Shown here one piece after another: positions 12,901 through 23,624 of a stretch of 64,000 nt of DNA. Below the pieces are notes generated by a model. The model had not been told where the DNA came from. It did not search any database and was given only the letters and a program-made list of their open reading frames with translations. The stretch spans positions 7,752,742-7,816,741 of the forward strand of contig CM056565.1 of assembly GCA_029721515.1 (NCBI GenBank), written 5' to 3'. How positions within the stretch are numbered: the first letter of the stretch is position 1; every line of letters begins with the position of its first letter. Source of the DNA: Synanceia verrucosa (Eukaryota; Chordata; Actinopteri; Perciformes; Synanceiidae). Made by a program: the position numbers and the translations under genes.

Positions 12901-13637
12901 AAATGGGATTTTTGTTTATAGTTTAAATAATCTGAAAACAACCTGTACACACAGATAAAGAGAGTCAAATGAGTGTTGACCCCAATGCAACAGCAGCATT
13001 TAAATATAAATGGGAAAGATGTGATGTTGTGATTTTCAAGGACTTTGCTGTCAGTTGTTTGGAAGAGCAACGGACAAATTTTCGATACAAATATAACGAA
13101 AAGCAAAAATGTATCAGACGCCATTCATGCAGGAGAATGAGGAAGGTATATAGTAGTCTAAAGTAGGCATTCATCTGCTCTAGGAGGCCTGTTGCCAGAC
13201 AAATGATCATCAATATATATAAAAGCCAACAACAATTAACAATATACATTTTAAAACAAGCCTGAAGCCTTATGCTGAGTCAGTGAGGCTTATGGGAGGG
13301 GTGTCCGGTCGCTGCTTATACTGCTCTGGATGATATATGCCTGCATTTGACAGTGAATGGAGGTAAAGATGAAGCAAATGGCCACCAAATGCACATTACC
13401 TTTATGAGATACATTTAATATAAGCACAAGCACTTTACATTGGTTTAACTGCCACCGGGCCTGTTAAGAGAACCAGCACCACACAATAAAGCAAACAGCA
13501 CAGAGGGCATTGCAGCTATACTCAAAACATTATCATACTCACAGTGAGGCTGTAAATGCTGAGCGACCTTCCTCTGAGATTCTGTGAGGTTTGAAGACTG
13601 ATAATTGTTTGGACACTATAAACTCATCATTTTCCCC
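9991..13637. other. Intergenic sequence between kif4 and ammecr1
   Basis: No gene is recognised. It holds simple repeats (AAT run at about 11821-11853, T-rich tract at about 11985-12000) and scattered low-complexity A+T-rich DNA. Open frames on either strand are short and resemble no family I know. Confidence 0.5.
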
Positions 13638-14102
13638 CCAAAGTATCCATCCATCATTTTCTACCGCTTATCCTCATAGGGTCATGGGGGGGGCTGGAGC
13701 CTATCCCAGCTGTCTTAGGGCAGAAGGCAGGGTACAACCTGGACAAGTCTCCAGTTCATCACAGGACACATAGAGACAGACAATCACTCACACTCACATT
13801 CACACCTACGGTCAATTTAAATTAACCAATTAACCTAATCTCCATGCATGTTTTTGGATGGTGGGAGGAAGCCGGAGTACCAGAGAGAACCCACACAGAC
13901 ACGGGGAGAACATGCAAACTCCACACAGAAAGGCCCTGGGCTGGGAATCAAACCCGGTACCTTCTTCCTGTGAGGTGACAGTCCTTTTTTTTCTCTTTTT
14001 TATTGAAAGAACACAACATTCACAAAATACACACACACTTATTATTTACAAATCCCTCCACCACCCAAGGCGACAGTCCTAACCACTACACCACCAAAGT
14101 AT
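13638..14102 (-). mobile_element. tRNA-headed SINE, interrupted by a second retroinsertion
   Basis: Same family as the element at 1350-1732, in opposite orientation: the TGGA-rich tail is at 13647-13660 and the tRNA-like head at 14069-14095. The target-site duplication is CCAAAGTAT at 13638-13646 and 14094-14102. The head is split by an insertion at about 13986-14067 described separately. The last bases of the expected head are missing. Confidence 0.85.
13986..14080 (-). mobile_element. Short 5'-truncated retroinsertion inside the SINE
   Basis: About 82 bp of foreign sequence interrupts the SINE head. On the minus strand it ends CAATAAAAAAGAGAAAAAAA, a polyadenylation-signal-plus-poly(A) tail. 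The flanks are AGGTGACAGTCCT (13973-13985) and AGGCGACAGTCCT (14068-14080), a 13-bp duplication with a single T/C difference. This is the signature of target-primed reverse transcription; the parent transcript is not identified. Confidence 0.8.
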
Positions 14103-14450
14103 GCAGGTTTAAATTTTATTTTGGCCCATAAACCCTGAGGAAGGGTGAGTTATGATCAAATATATCTCTCCTGACAAATTAACCCATCCATTTAAATGAA
14201 AAATAAGATGGAAAAACAACTGTCAAAGTCATTGTGTAACAGGAGGACACTGCTTCAAACTAAACCTGGGTGTAGGTATACTAAGAATTTTTAATGCACT
14301 GGATGGGAGGAAAACACACCCTCAAATGAATTTTAGCATTTCATTGTGTAGATCATCATCATGAGTCATTATCATCTGATCCATGTGTTAATCACTCACA
14401 TTTAAAGGTCACTCTTTGTGCTCTCTTTACTCATCTCCGGGGAAAAATGT

Positions 14451-14645
14451 GTGGTCTCTTTGGAGGCAAAAACATGCACAAAAGTGACCTCTTGGGAGGT
14501 AAATTGTGTGCTAAAGTGCCCCTTGTTGGCAAAACTGCCCTCTTGAGTGGAAAAAACACACTGGTCTGCACTCGTGGTCGGTTAAAACATATTAAAATGC
14601 CCTCTTGGGTGGCAAAAACATTTTTGAGTGCCCTCTTCAGTGACG
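14451..14645 (+). repeat. Degenerate minisatellite, about 32-bp units
   Basis: The motif GCCCTCTTGGGTGGCAAAAA recurs in degraded form about six times, with spacing near 32 bp except for one longer unit. Examples are GACCTCTTGGGAGG, GCCCTCTTGAGTGG and GCCCTCTTGGGTGG. It lies about 1.5 kb upstream of ammecr1. Short open frames across it are by-products of the repetition. Confidence 0.6.
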
Positions 14646-14949
14646 ACAATGTGCTGTAGGTGCACTTTTTCATTTCACCCCTTCCCTTAAAAAGTCTATG
14701 CATGCCACTGGGTATAGGGGTGCAGGATGGACCAGATTAATCCATATTGCTTGAACTGCAACTATTTAAAAGCAAAGCACCTCAGTCTGTGTAACCTTCA
14801 CCTTGACCCATAGAGAAAGAAAAGGAAAATTCTCCTCGGTGAGATGCAAAGACAAATCAGTTCTCTTTATTAAGAGAGAATAGGGCCTTATAGCAGGAGG
14901 AGCAGCCTCTTATGCCTTTTATAGCTCAGGGGGATACTGATACTTTTTT

Positions 14950-16136
14950 TTCCATGTATGCTTACGAATCACGGGAGCGCGCATGCTTTCGCGGCGCCGT
15001 GCATTTTTTCCTTGTGAATTGCAAATGTGATCACAAACTGATACCCCAGAAGCTACGCAGAATGTGTAGCAACTGGGCGTAACGTCTTCTGTGAATCCGT
15101 TTCCGGCGTGCCGACGACACCGATGCCTGTGCCCACCAGACTGAGCACAGGGCTTTTACCCGAGCAGCGCTGAATGGTAGCAGGCTATCAGCTGAGAGAC
15201 GGGGTGCGGAGCGAGGGGTTTGCCAAGCCCGGAGGATTTCTCACGGCTCTCGGACTAGAATGCTCTTCTCTATGTATCCCCACAAACGGATGACAGCCTC
15301 CAAACAAACCTACACTGAAAACTTTCAGTTCTACATTTGACGCGGGGCTGTTATTGAGATTTTTTATAATACCAGGTCCAAGAATAGGCATCATGCAGGT
15401 GCAAACTGTGCGCTAAACGTTACTGAAATGACTTGCTCGGCGCTGACGCGTTTCATTGTGCCACATAACACCGCATTGTCAGATGCCATTTTACTCTGCG
15501 TTATCCCAGCGTCTGGAATTCCAACATACTGGGCCTGTTGTGTAATTAGAAGTTCGTGAGTTGCAGTTGGCAAACAAGCTGGTGCAATGAGAAGCTACGC
15601 TGTCCAGGCCATTGTGCGCAATTTGTGCTGAAGCTTATGGGTCCTGCGTACTCGAGCTCCCGGCTTCCACTTGGAGAGGTGTGCGGCTGGGCTACAGCCC
15701 GCTGGCTGTCGGCTTCACATCTGGACCGCCTGGCTACTGTCATCTGCGGCCTGTTCGGACTGTGCACTCCCTGAACTTGAGTGTTTACGGGGGAACTAAC
15801 TGAGATCGCCCCGGATGGTGTCGTGTTAAGGAGACTGGGTGACATTTGAGTTGGACTTGACGTTATCGGTGATCCACTGGAACACCGTGGTTCAAAGCTG
15901 GACTGGCTGACTACTCAAGGAAAAAGCCCTTATCCAGCTATGGATTTTGCGTAGCGAAGTCGCGCATTAAAGGCAACGCTAGGGTGACATTGCAGTCTTC
16001 TCACGACATCGGCTATTTCGTCGTCCGACAAAAAAATAAAAGAGTGAAAGTGGAGTATTGTCCGTCATACGTATCAGCGCAGTGGGATTTCTACGTCTGG
16101 TCGGCGTTCCCCCCCACCCTTCCCGCGGTGACGGTT
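14950..16136 (+). promoter_or_regulatory. CpG-rich promoter and 5' UTR of ammecr1
   Basis: CpG density rises sharply from about 14,970 (for example GGGAGCGCGCATGCTTTCGC) and stays high through the first coding exon, as in vertebrate CpG-island promoters. No TATA box stands out. The transcription start is not resolved. A short upstream ATG at about 15,941 is out of frame with the protein. Confidence 0.6.
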
Positions 16137-19100
16137 ATGGGTCGGAAGCGGTGTGTCGGTGCAGATTGTTCCAAGATGGCGGCCGGGTGCTGCGGGGTGA
16201 AGAAGCAGAAACTGTCGGGATCGCCCGGGTCGGGGGGTCCCGGCGGGGTGGGGGCGGGAAGCGGGGTGGCAGGAACCGGACATTGTGGCTCGGAGTTGGG
16301 GATTGGCTCCTCCGCGACCGTTGCAGCAACGGCGAACGTGAGCAGAGCCAACGGCCTGGGGGGACCCGGGGGTAACGTTAGCGGCAGCAGTAGTAGTAGT
16401 GGTAGCAGCGGCACAAACGCTCTGTCCCCAGCCCCGGCCGGTTACACTTCATCCGGCCTCTCCCCGAATCTCAGCTCGGGACCTGGTTCGGGAAGTGGAG
16501 GCAGAAAAATGGTCGTCTCAGCGGAGATGTGCTGCTTCTGTTTTGACGTGCTTTATTGCCATCTGTACGGATACCAACCTCCGAGAACACCCAGGTTTAC
16601 AAATGATCCCTAGTGAGTATTTTTCTCTTTTGTTGCTTTGCTCCATGTCAAAGCTCATCGGTGTATTCTCTCAGCAACTGTATTTTGCGGCACACTTGAT
16701 GGCTTTGCTGCTGGATTCAGCTTCAGTGTTGAGGGCACACACTGTCACAGCGACACAACATTTTACTTTTAACAAATTTAACGTGAAAAGCTCGCGATCA
16801 CAGCTTAATTTAGCCAACTTGGAATTTGGGCCTTGTCGAAAAAACTGTCGGCACTGGCCCGCAGCTGCACTAACCTAACATTACCGGTCCAATGAATGAT
16901 GTGATATGATGTTTTCATGCTGTGTTGGCTGTCACTGGGTTATCTACTTTGGTGTACTTTTAGATTTCCCGAAAAAACATTTTGCGATACTGTTGTCCCA
17001 ACTCGAAATACACCAGCTAACGTTAGCTAACGTTAAGCCTGTGTCCCACTAGCTAGTACAGGCTAACGTTAGTCACTAACACTTAAGCGAAAAGGGTGGA
17101 ACGAGTAAGATAACATCATATTATTTTGTCACATATTTACCAGCGGCACTTTAACTAGTTACCATATAGCATAGCAACAAATACTTAACGTCAAAAGTTA
17201 ACGTTGGTGTCCTTAATCTTTTATGCTGCCCTCAATGAACTCTGGATTACCAGATAGCAGACTTAGCTTGGTTAGCTACAAGCTACATTAGCTTAGCAAC
17301 GAAGCACTAATGAGCCTGTGGTAATTCATTTATTAGTACATGTTTTAAAACACGGTGTGACGGACAGACAACCGGTCATGTAACCAGCTCGTTTTACAGC
17401 AGGTTTTGTTAAGTAAGTGTGCTGTCGATTGACGGGACTCTTAACGTTAATCGAGTTATCACCAAGCAACAAAGAAAATGTGGTCTTTACTGAGTACCAA
17501 TAGTCCAAACCATTCGGCACTGTCAAGTGTAACAAAAGCAGCAATGAGAAGCTTAAATAAATATAACAAGTAGCAGCTATGCTGTAATAGCTTGAATCAA
17601 TCACTCTACATTACACTATACTGTACACTGAACGCTATATTTTTTTATATTCTAAAAAATAAGATTAGTAAATATATGTGCTTCCTGCTCGTAACCGCAC
17701 TCGCGCGCCCTCCACTGAAACTTGTTGACCCCACAAGACTAGAGGTGTAATAATGTCATAGCCTGGGACTCTGCTGCTGTTTTATACAGATTTCGAGGCT
17801 CTGAAGGGATTGTTTACAATTTCATCCGCAGTTTAATATTCCCATTATTCAGTTTAATGGGCAGAGACGCTTTGGAGCGTGTTACTGACATGAACCACGT
17901 TTCATTGCATCTAAATAGAATCAGTTGAATTTCTTTATTGTGTTTTTAAATGTGTTTTTTATACTGTCATGTGACAAATTGAAGCAAAACGCTGTCTCTC
18001 ACTTTGCCATGCATGAACTAAATCAGATGCAAATAATAGGTTTGTGTGTGGTGTGGATTTGGACAAACAGTTCCAACACCGTCTTTATCTAAATGAGAAA
18101 CCATCCAGCATCATACACACTGTCTATATTCTCCTCTCATTCAGGACATTCACATAATATTTTTCATATAATAGTTGAGGCTATGACTAATAGTTCAGAC
18201 TACTGAATGATGAGTCTAAATTTTTCTTCTGGCATGCTGACCTTTTGGAAGAAACTCCAACACAACCTCTCTTAGTAAAATATATCCTACTTGAATAGTA
18301 TCTAATATCTGTTAGTCTTCAATGGTAAACATGTAAAAGCCAACCAGTCAGTCATGACTAGGAATGTTAGTGGGCTAATTTTCACCAATGTGGAAACTCC
18401 CACGGCTTTGTGAAAGTAGTAATTATGGTCAGTGGAGTCCTCAACATGTCCTTCACTTGGGGCCACTGTCAGGTTGAATTATTGAAATGCACAGACCAGC
18501 TACACCATTTGACAAAAGACACGGTGCAGAACAACGTTAGCCAGTGAGCAATTCAGGACCTCAAATCATGACCACTTTGAGCCTTTATTTATTTATTTAT
18601 TAAGTGACTCTAAAACCTAAACATAGCAATCCACTCTACTTGCGTTTGTCACTTCTAATGTAAAGCCTTTACACTTATGAATCACCTTGAGGTGGTGTGC
18701 ATTGTTACTGTCTAGCTCACACGTTGTTGGTATTTAGTAAAACAGCTCCTTCTCCTCATGCTGAGAGCTGTATGTGTGCAAAGCTATTTGCTATTTTAAA
18801 GACACAGCGTACATTTTAAAACATCCAGCTTCATTTTGACTGCAAGAAGACCAATGGACCCTGCTGAGCTTCCACAGGTACGTTAGCATCACCGGTCAGC
18901 TAATTTAGCTAACATGCTTTAGTCATCTTGAGTAGTTGTGTAACCTGATAATGCAAATGTCTTTCATGTTGGGGAAATGTTTATTGAAATCTGTGTAATG
19001 TTTGCTAAGATACATATAAGCTACTTTAATTATATAGCTATAATAAGCTAAACAAGTGATTTATTTAAGATTACAATTGAAAAGTAATAACTAGCATTCT

Positions 19101-22100
19101 AACATGTGCTGTTGATACATGTTATCTTATCTGTTGTGCTAGCACATTGTCTGTTCTGCATTGACCTTTGGCCCTGTCGATACCCAGCCCACCAGAATAC
19201 CATCCTCTCCTCAGTATCAGTGAAGGGAGAAATGATCCAGGAGAGGAATAATGAAGCACACATATAATAAATACAGTCACATGTAATGTTTCTGAGGAAC
19301 TGTAGGCTGAAGTCTGCAGCTGTGACCATTCAACACACTCTTTGATTTTCATTAGACCATTTGCACCTTTGCAGTCTGTAGCTGTATTGATTTGTTCCTT
19401 TGTGTTTTATGCTTTTGTTTTCAATAACTAGCAATTCATTAAATCACAACTAGAACTTTCTGTTTTGTGTAAAACAGTTGTTTTAAACAGTTGTGTGAAG
19501 CTAAAAATAAAATTTCTTCAAAGAGAAAATGTCTCATGTATGTTTCTTGTCGGGAAACTGGACTTTTAAAGCCTTTTAAAACATTATAGGCACTCTAGAA
19601 TTTGTGTATTGACAGGAATTGAAAATTTAATAATTTAAATAATTTTATTTTATTTAAATAATTAAATTTAATAATTGTTCTTTTCTCTCCTTTGTCTTTA
19701 CACTGAGAGAGGAAAAATGCTGTATCAGGGGTCCCAGTTACCAAAATGCAGAGGCTCCATACTGGTCCATTTAAAAATACAGAAAAGAACAAAATGTGGG
19801 AAACTGCACTGCAATATCTGTTTTAGTTTTGAATCAGACCAGAAAACACTGTTGTCTTTTATTAAATAATTGATCAGAGACACAGCTAACATAAGAAGTT
19901 TTATGCTGAATTCTGATTTAATTGAGGCTCTTAAAATTGGACTGGAAAAAATAGTGTGGAGCCCTGAGATGGCAGTGGTGGTGATAAACCTGGGCAGAAG
20001 TTGTCAGTGTCACAGTGGATCTGAAGCATCTTGACACAACATGCAAGCAGTGTAGTATTGTGGAAGAAAGGTGTCTGTCCTTGGCTTCATAATACTGCAT
20101 GGCAACCGTGTCCTGTAATGCACAGTCTTGGTTCTGATCCACTTTGGTGCCTAACAGCATTACAATGATGAGTATTGGGCTACTCTCTGGAGTTTTTAAT
20201 CAGTTTCACCAGGATAATTTACATGCTAATGTTCTTTACCAGAAGCAGTTCCAGCAACATAAAAAAGTCAGAAAATCCATATAAAGAAAGTCATTGTTTG
20301 AAAACAGAATATCTTATGAAGTCGTGGGAGAACAGATGGCCCAGTGCTATGATTTACAGCCTGCAGTCTGGGATGAACCTGAGCCGTTACGGTGGAGAAT
20401 ATAATTATGCCACAATTTTCTCTAACGTGAATAACACCAGTGGCATATCACATCAGAATTAAAGAGGGTATTTTATGCTTATTTATGGGTGCATGCTTGT
20501 GCTTTGGGTTTCTCTTAACTCGTGTTTAGTCCTCCAGAAAGGCTCAGTCTGCTCTGATTGGTCTGTGTCTGGACTCTTCAGACTCTGCTCTAGCTCCACT
20601 CTAACTAGCTTTGTTTGGTGTGCCAACCTAGCGGCTCGGCACAGTGTGTTGCTTTGGGACATCATGACATTACAAGAAGAAAAGACAGCACTTTAAGTGA
20701 GGTGTTTAAGGCTGTTCTGTGGGGGAGAGAAACTCCCTTTGGCTTTGTACCTTTGCTGACCTTTTAAATGCTTAAAAACTATATAACACACTAAAAGGGA
20801 AAACTCATAATAGGTGCTCATTAACTTCTGTGTGCTGTTAACCAGCTTTTGTATTCTTACATGTGCATGTAAAGTTCAACGGCTTTAACACGGTTCCTTG
20901 TTGTTTTTCAGCCCGCTGTTTGTCACATGGAAAATAGGCAGAGACAAGCGGTTGAGGGGTTGTATAGGTACATTTTCTGCCATGAATCTGCACTCAGGAC
21001 TCAGGGAGTACACCCTTACCAGGTAAGCAATAGTGCAAATGTACTTTTACTCTATGTATGTTGTGTGGAGATGGTGAATAGGTTGTAAATTCATGTGAGA
21101 GGACAAAAAGGAGATATGGACTGTTGTAAATGTGTTTTAAAGTTGTGATAAGTTGGGAAGTCCAGACATCCAACACACATTTTACTGGATCATCTGACTG
21201 GTGGGTGCTGCTCAGCGCTGCTCGGCTATGGTGGTCGAGTGTTTAAATTATGAATCTGAATTCCATATTTCTTCTGTTACTGGTACATTTAACAAATGAG
21301 AGTGAGCCTTTCACTGTAAACATAGCCTCTGTAAATACCTGGTGTGAAATTTCTTCACTAGCATTTTTGACCTGAGCGTCAGCTGATGAGTCAGATATGT
21401 AAACACACACACAGTCCTTTACTAGTGCTGTGTACACACACTACAAACAGCAGCCTTGAGATGGATGTGTACCCACAGTGCCATTTATATTAGAAAAGAC
21501 AAGAGCTGCAATTAAAGATTAATTTTTATGGTTGATTCATTTGTTTGACTAATCAGTTAGTTGTTTAGACTATAACATGTCAGGGAATGGTGGAAAATGT
21601 CAATCAATGTTTCCCAAAGCCCAAGATGACCTCACAGGTCTTGTTTGGCCCAGAGCTCAAAGATGTTCAGTCACAGAGGAGTAAAGAAACAAGAAAAAGT
21701 TCACATTTAAGACACTTGAAACAGGGATTTTAGATTTTTTTATAAAAAAAAAAGAAAACTCTTGAAGCGATTATATTATTATCAGAATAGTTTTTGATTA
21801 ATTGCTGATCCTTCATGACATGTTGGACTTTGACCCTGAACAGTAGGCTGCTGGAAGTCTTTGTTGTAATGCTGTTTTCTCTGTGCTTCTATGTGTGCAG
21901 TGCCCTTAAAGACAGCCGCTTCCCCCCTATGACAAGGGATGAGCTGCCTCGCCTCTTCTGCTCAGTGTCTCTTCTCACCAACTTTGAAGACGTCGGTGAT
22001 TACCTTGACTGGGAGGTGAGAAATCATCTGCATTGAGATGCACGGTGCTTAAATATGTTCTCTTCTGCCATTAATATGCAGCAGCTCCTCCACATGTTCT

Positions 22101-23624
22101 AGTTTGTTTCTTTGCAAGAAGTGTGTATTTGTTAGCAACATGTAACAGCCTGTTCTGTTTACAGCGTACATTATTTCCTTCTTGAATTTTAGGTGGGTGT
22201 TCACGGTATTAGGATAGAGTTTTTCAATGAAAAAGGATCAAAGCGCACCGCCACCTACCTACCAGAGGTTGCAAAGGAGCAAGGTGAGTTCCCTCTGTTC
22301 TCCTAATCCAGCCTCACCTGTTTTTTTTTTTTTTTAATTTAAAAAGATGCTTTATGTTGTGCCAGATGTGGATTTTCAGGACTGTGTTTAACTCTTATTT
22401 TATTAAGGTTGGGACCACATTCAAACCATAGATTCCTTACTACGAAAGGGAGGTTACAAAGCTCCCATCACAAATGACTTCAGGAAGACCATTAAGTTAA
22501 CCAGGTGAGCTCACGTGTCTTGCTTTACCTCATCACACTGACCTACTCTTTGTTTGCTACACTCAGTTACATCCATGTTCCCAAACATGACACAGAACCC
22601 TGGAATTTTACTCGATTAATGCACAGAAATATTTATGAATGAGATTGATCAGTCAAGCAGCGCTGGTAGAACTGAACATAGAGCGAACATGAATTTTAAA
22701 GGCTGAGTGTAGGTTTTAATTATAGTTTTATATCATCAGTCACTCAGTTTGCTTAACTCTTTGTGTGCCATTGACGTACATGAACATCATTTAAAAGCCA
22801 CCCCTTGAGTACCATTGGCTCATAGAGCTCTTTGTGGCTCCAGAAGGAGCTGAACTCTGATAAATTGCCTTAAGTGATGTCACTTGAGGCGGCTTTGGTC
22901 GAAGACTTGTTTGAAAATGTATGAATTTACCAGACCTGCAGCCTGCTTTTCACATCTGCTCACAGCTAGCGACTCAAGGCTATATTCAAGTCATCCAGAT
23001 CACCAAATGGTAGTGTCTGAGTTGCATTGTGGGTAATGTAGATGCTGGGTGTTGATGAGAAGAAGGAATTCAAAAGATGATATCTCTGGTTATGCTACAT
23101 ACTTTTCTCCATGCTGTGATGTTTTGTGCAAAATTGTAAGGCGGAATCCTCTTCTCAAGAAAAAATTAGGGCCGACAGTAAAGTGCCCGAAATGCATTAT
23201 CATAGACGAACTGGCAGGTCATGAAGTAACTCCATTCAAAAACTTGACTAAACTAACAATGCAGTCATAACTAACGATCAAACATGCTGATAAAAATAGA
23301 TTGACCATCTTTTCTGAATCTGTCCAACCTTTTCCTGTAATTCAGCAAACAAATAATCCACCGAAGAGCATTGTTAAAGTATTGTAAAGTAAGTCCATGT
23401 AGAGTTGCCGTTGCGCAAAATAGCGCATTAACATAGATTATTCACATTAAGTTAGAAAAATTGCACAGGAATAATATGATTATGTATTAACATCTGGTCT
23501 CGTCTCTAGGTACCGTAGCGAGAAGATGACAATGGGTTATGCAGAGTACATCGCCCACCGCCAGCACCATCACTACCAGAATGGCATCGGGCACCCCCTA
23601 CCACCCTACAACCATTATTCCTGA
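16137..23624 (+). CDS. ammecr1: AMMECR1 domain protein, ortholog of human AMMECR1
   Basis: Exons are 16137-16612, 20912-21022, 21901-22015, 22193-22283, 22408-22504 and 23510-23624. All are in phase with GT-AG junctions, giving 334 residues. Residues 1-124 are a Gly/Ser-rich low-complexity region. The conserved domain begins at MVVSAEMCCFCFDVLYCHLY (125-144), with the signature LRGCIG at 173-178, and ends with NGIGHPLPPYNHYS. Human AMMECR1 is X-linked; its loss is tied to midface hypoplasia, hearing and blood-cell defects, and its biochemical activity is unsettled. The start at 16137 (MGRKRCVGADCSKMAAGCC) is the first in-frame ATG. The MAAGCC start used for human AMMECR1 is 13 codons downstream at 16176. 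The similarity downstream of the low-complexity part is nearly complete, so identity is secure. Confidence 0.95.
16613..20911 (+). other. ammecr1 intron 1
   Basis: A 4.3 kb intron with the CpG-rich 5' end fading by about 17.2 kb. It holds A+T-rich inverted repeats near 19,620-19,680 and a dispersed fish repeat at about 20,480-20,830, but no nested gene that I can support. Confidence 0.7.
20480..20830. repeat. Dispersed fish repeat in ammecr1 intron 1
   Basis: The layout (TCTGCTCTGATTGGTC, then CTTTGGCTTTGTACC and ATATAACACACTAAAAGG, ending CATAATAGGTGCTCATTAA) resembles an abundant teleost MITE-like repeat. Its ends are not clearly defined and no duplication was found, so the call rests on familiarity with the motif order. 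Confidence 0.4.
21500..21800. repeat. hAT-type MITE remnant in ammecr1 intron 2
   Basis: The left end AGCTGCAATTAAAGATTAAT and right part TCAGAATAGTTTTTGATTAA resemble the AGAGCTGCAACGATTA-type ends of common fish repeats. The central part reads AATGTTTCCCAAAGCCCAAG. It is degraded, with a long A-rich tract at about 21,735. No coding sequence. Confidence 0.4.
22830..23080. repeat. Probable dispersed repeat in ammecr1 intron 5
   Basis: The block containing GTGATGTCACTTGAGGC and TTGCATTGTGGGTAATGTAG resembles phrases found in many fish introns. Boundaries are uncertain. Confidence 0.3.

Noticed and set aside
14447..14703. Open frames on both strands near 14.45-14.70 kb
   Set aside because: They run across a degenerate minisatellite; the repeated residues mirror the repeated DNA unit.
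15984..16136. Longer N-terminus for ammecr1 starting at 15984
   Set aside because: That start is GTG, not ATG. The first ATG in this frame is at 16137.
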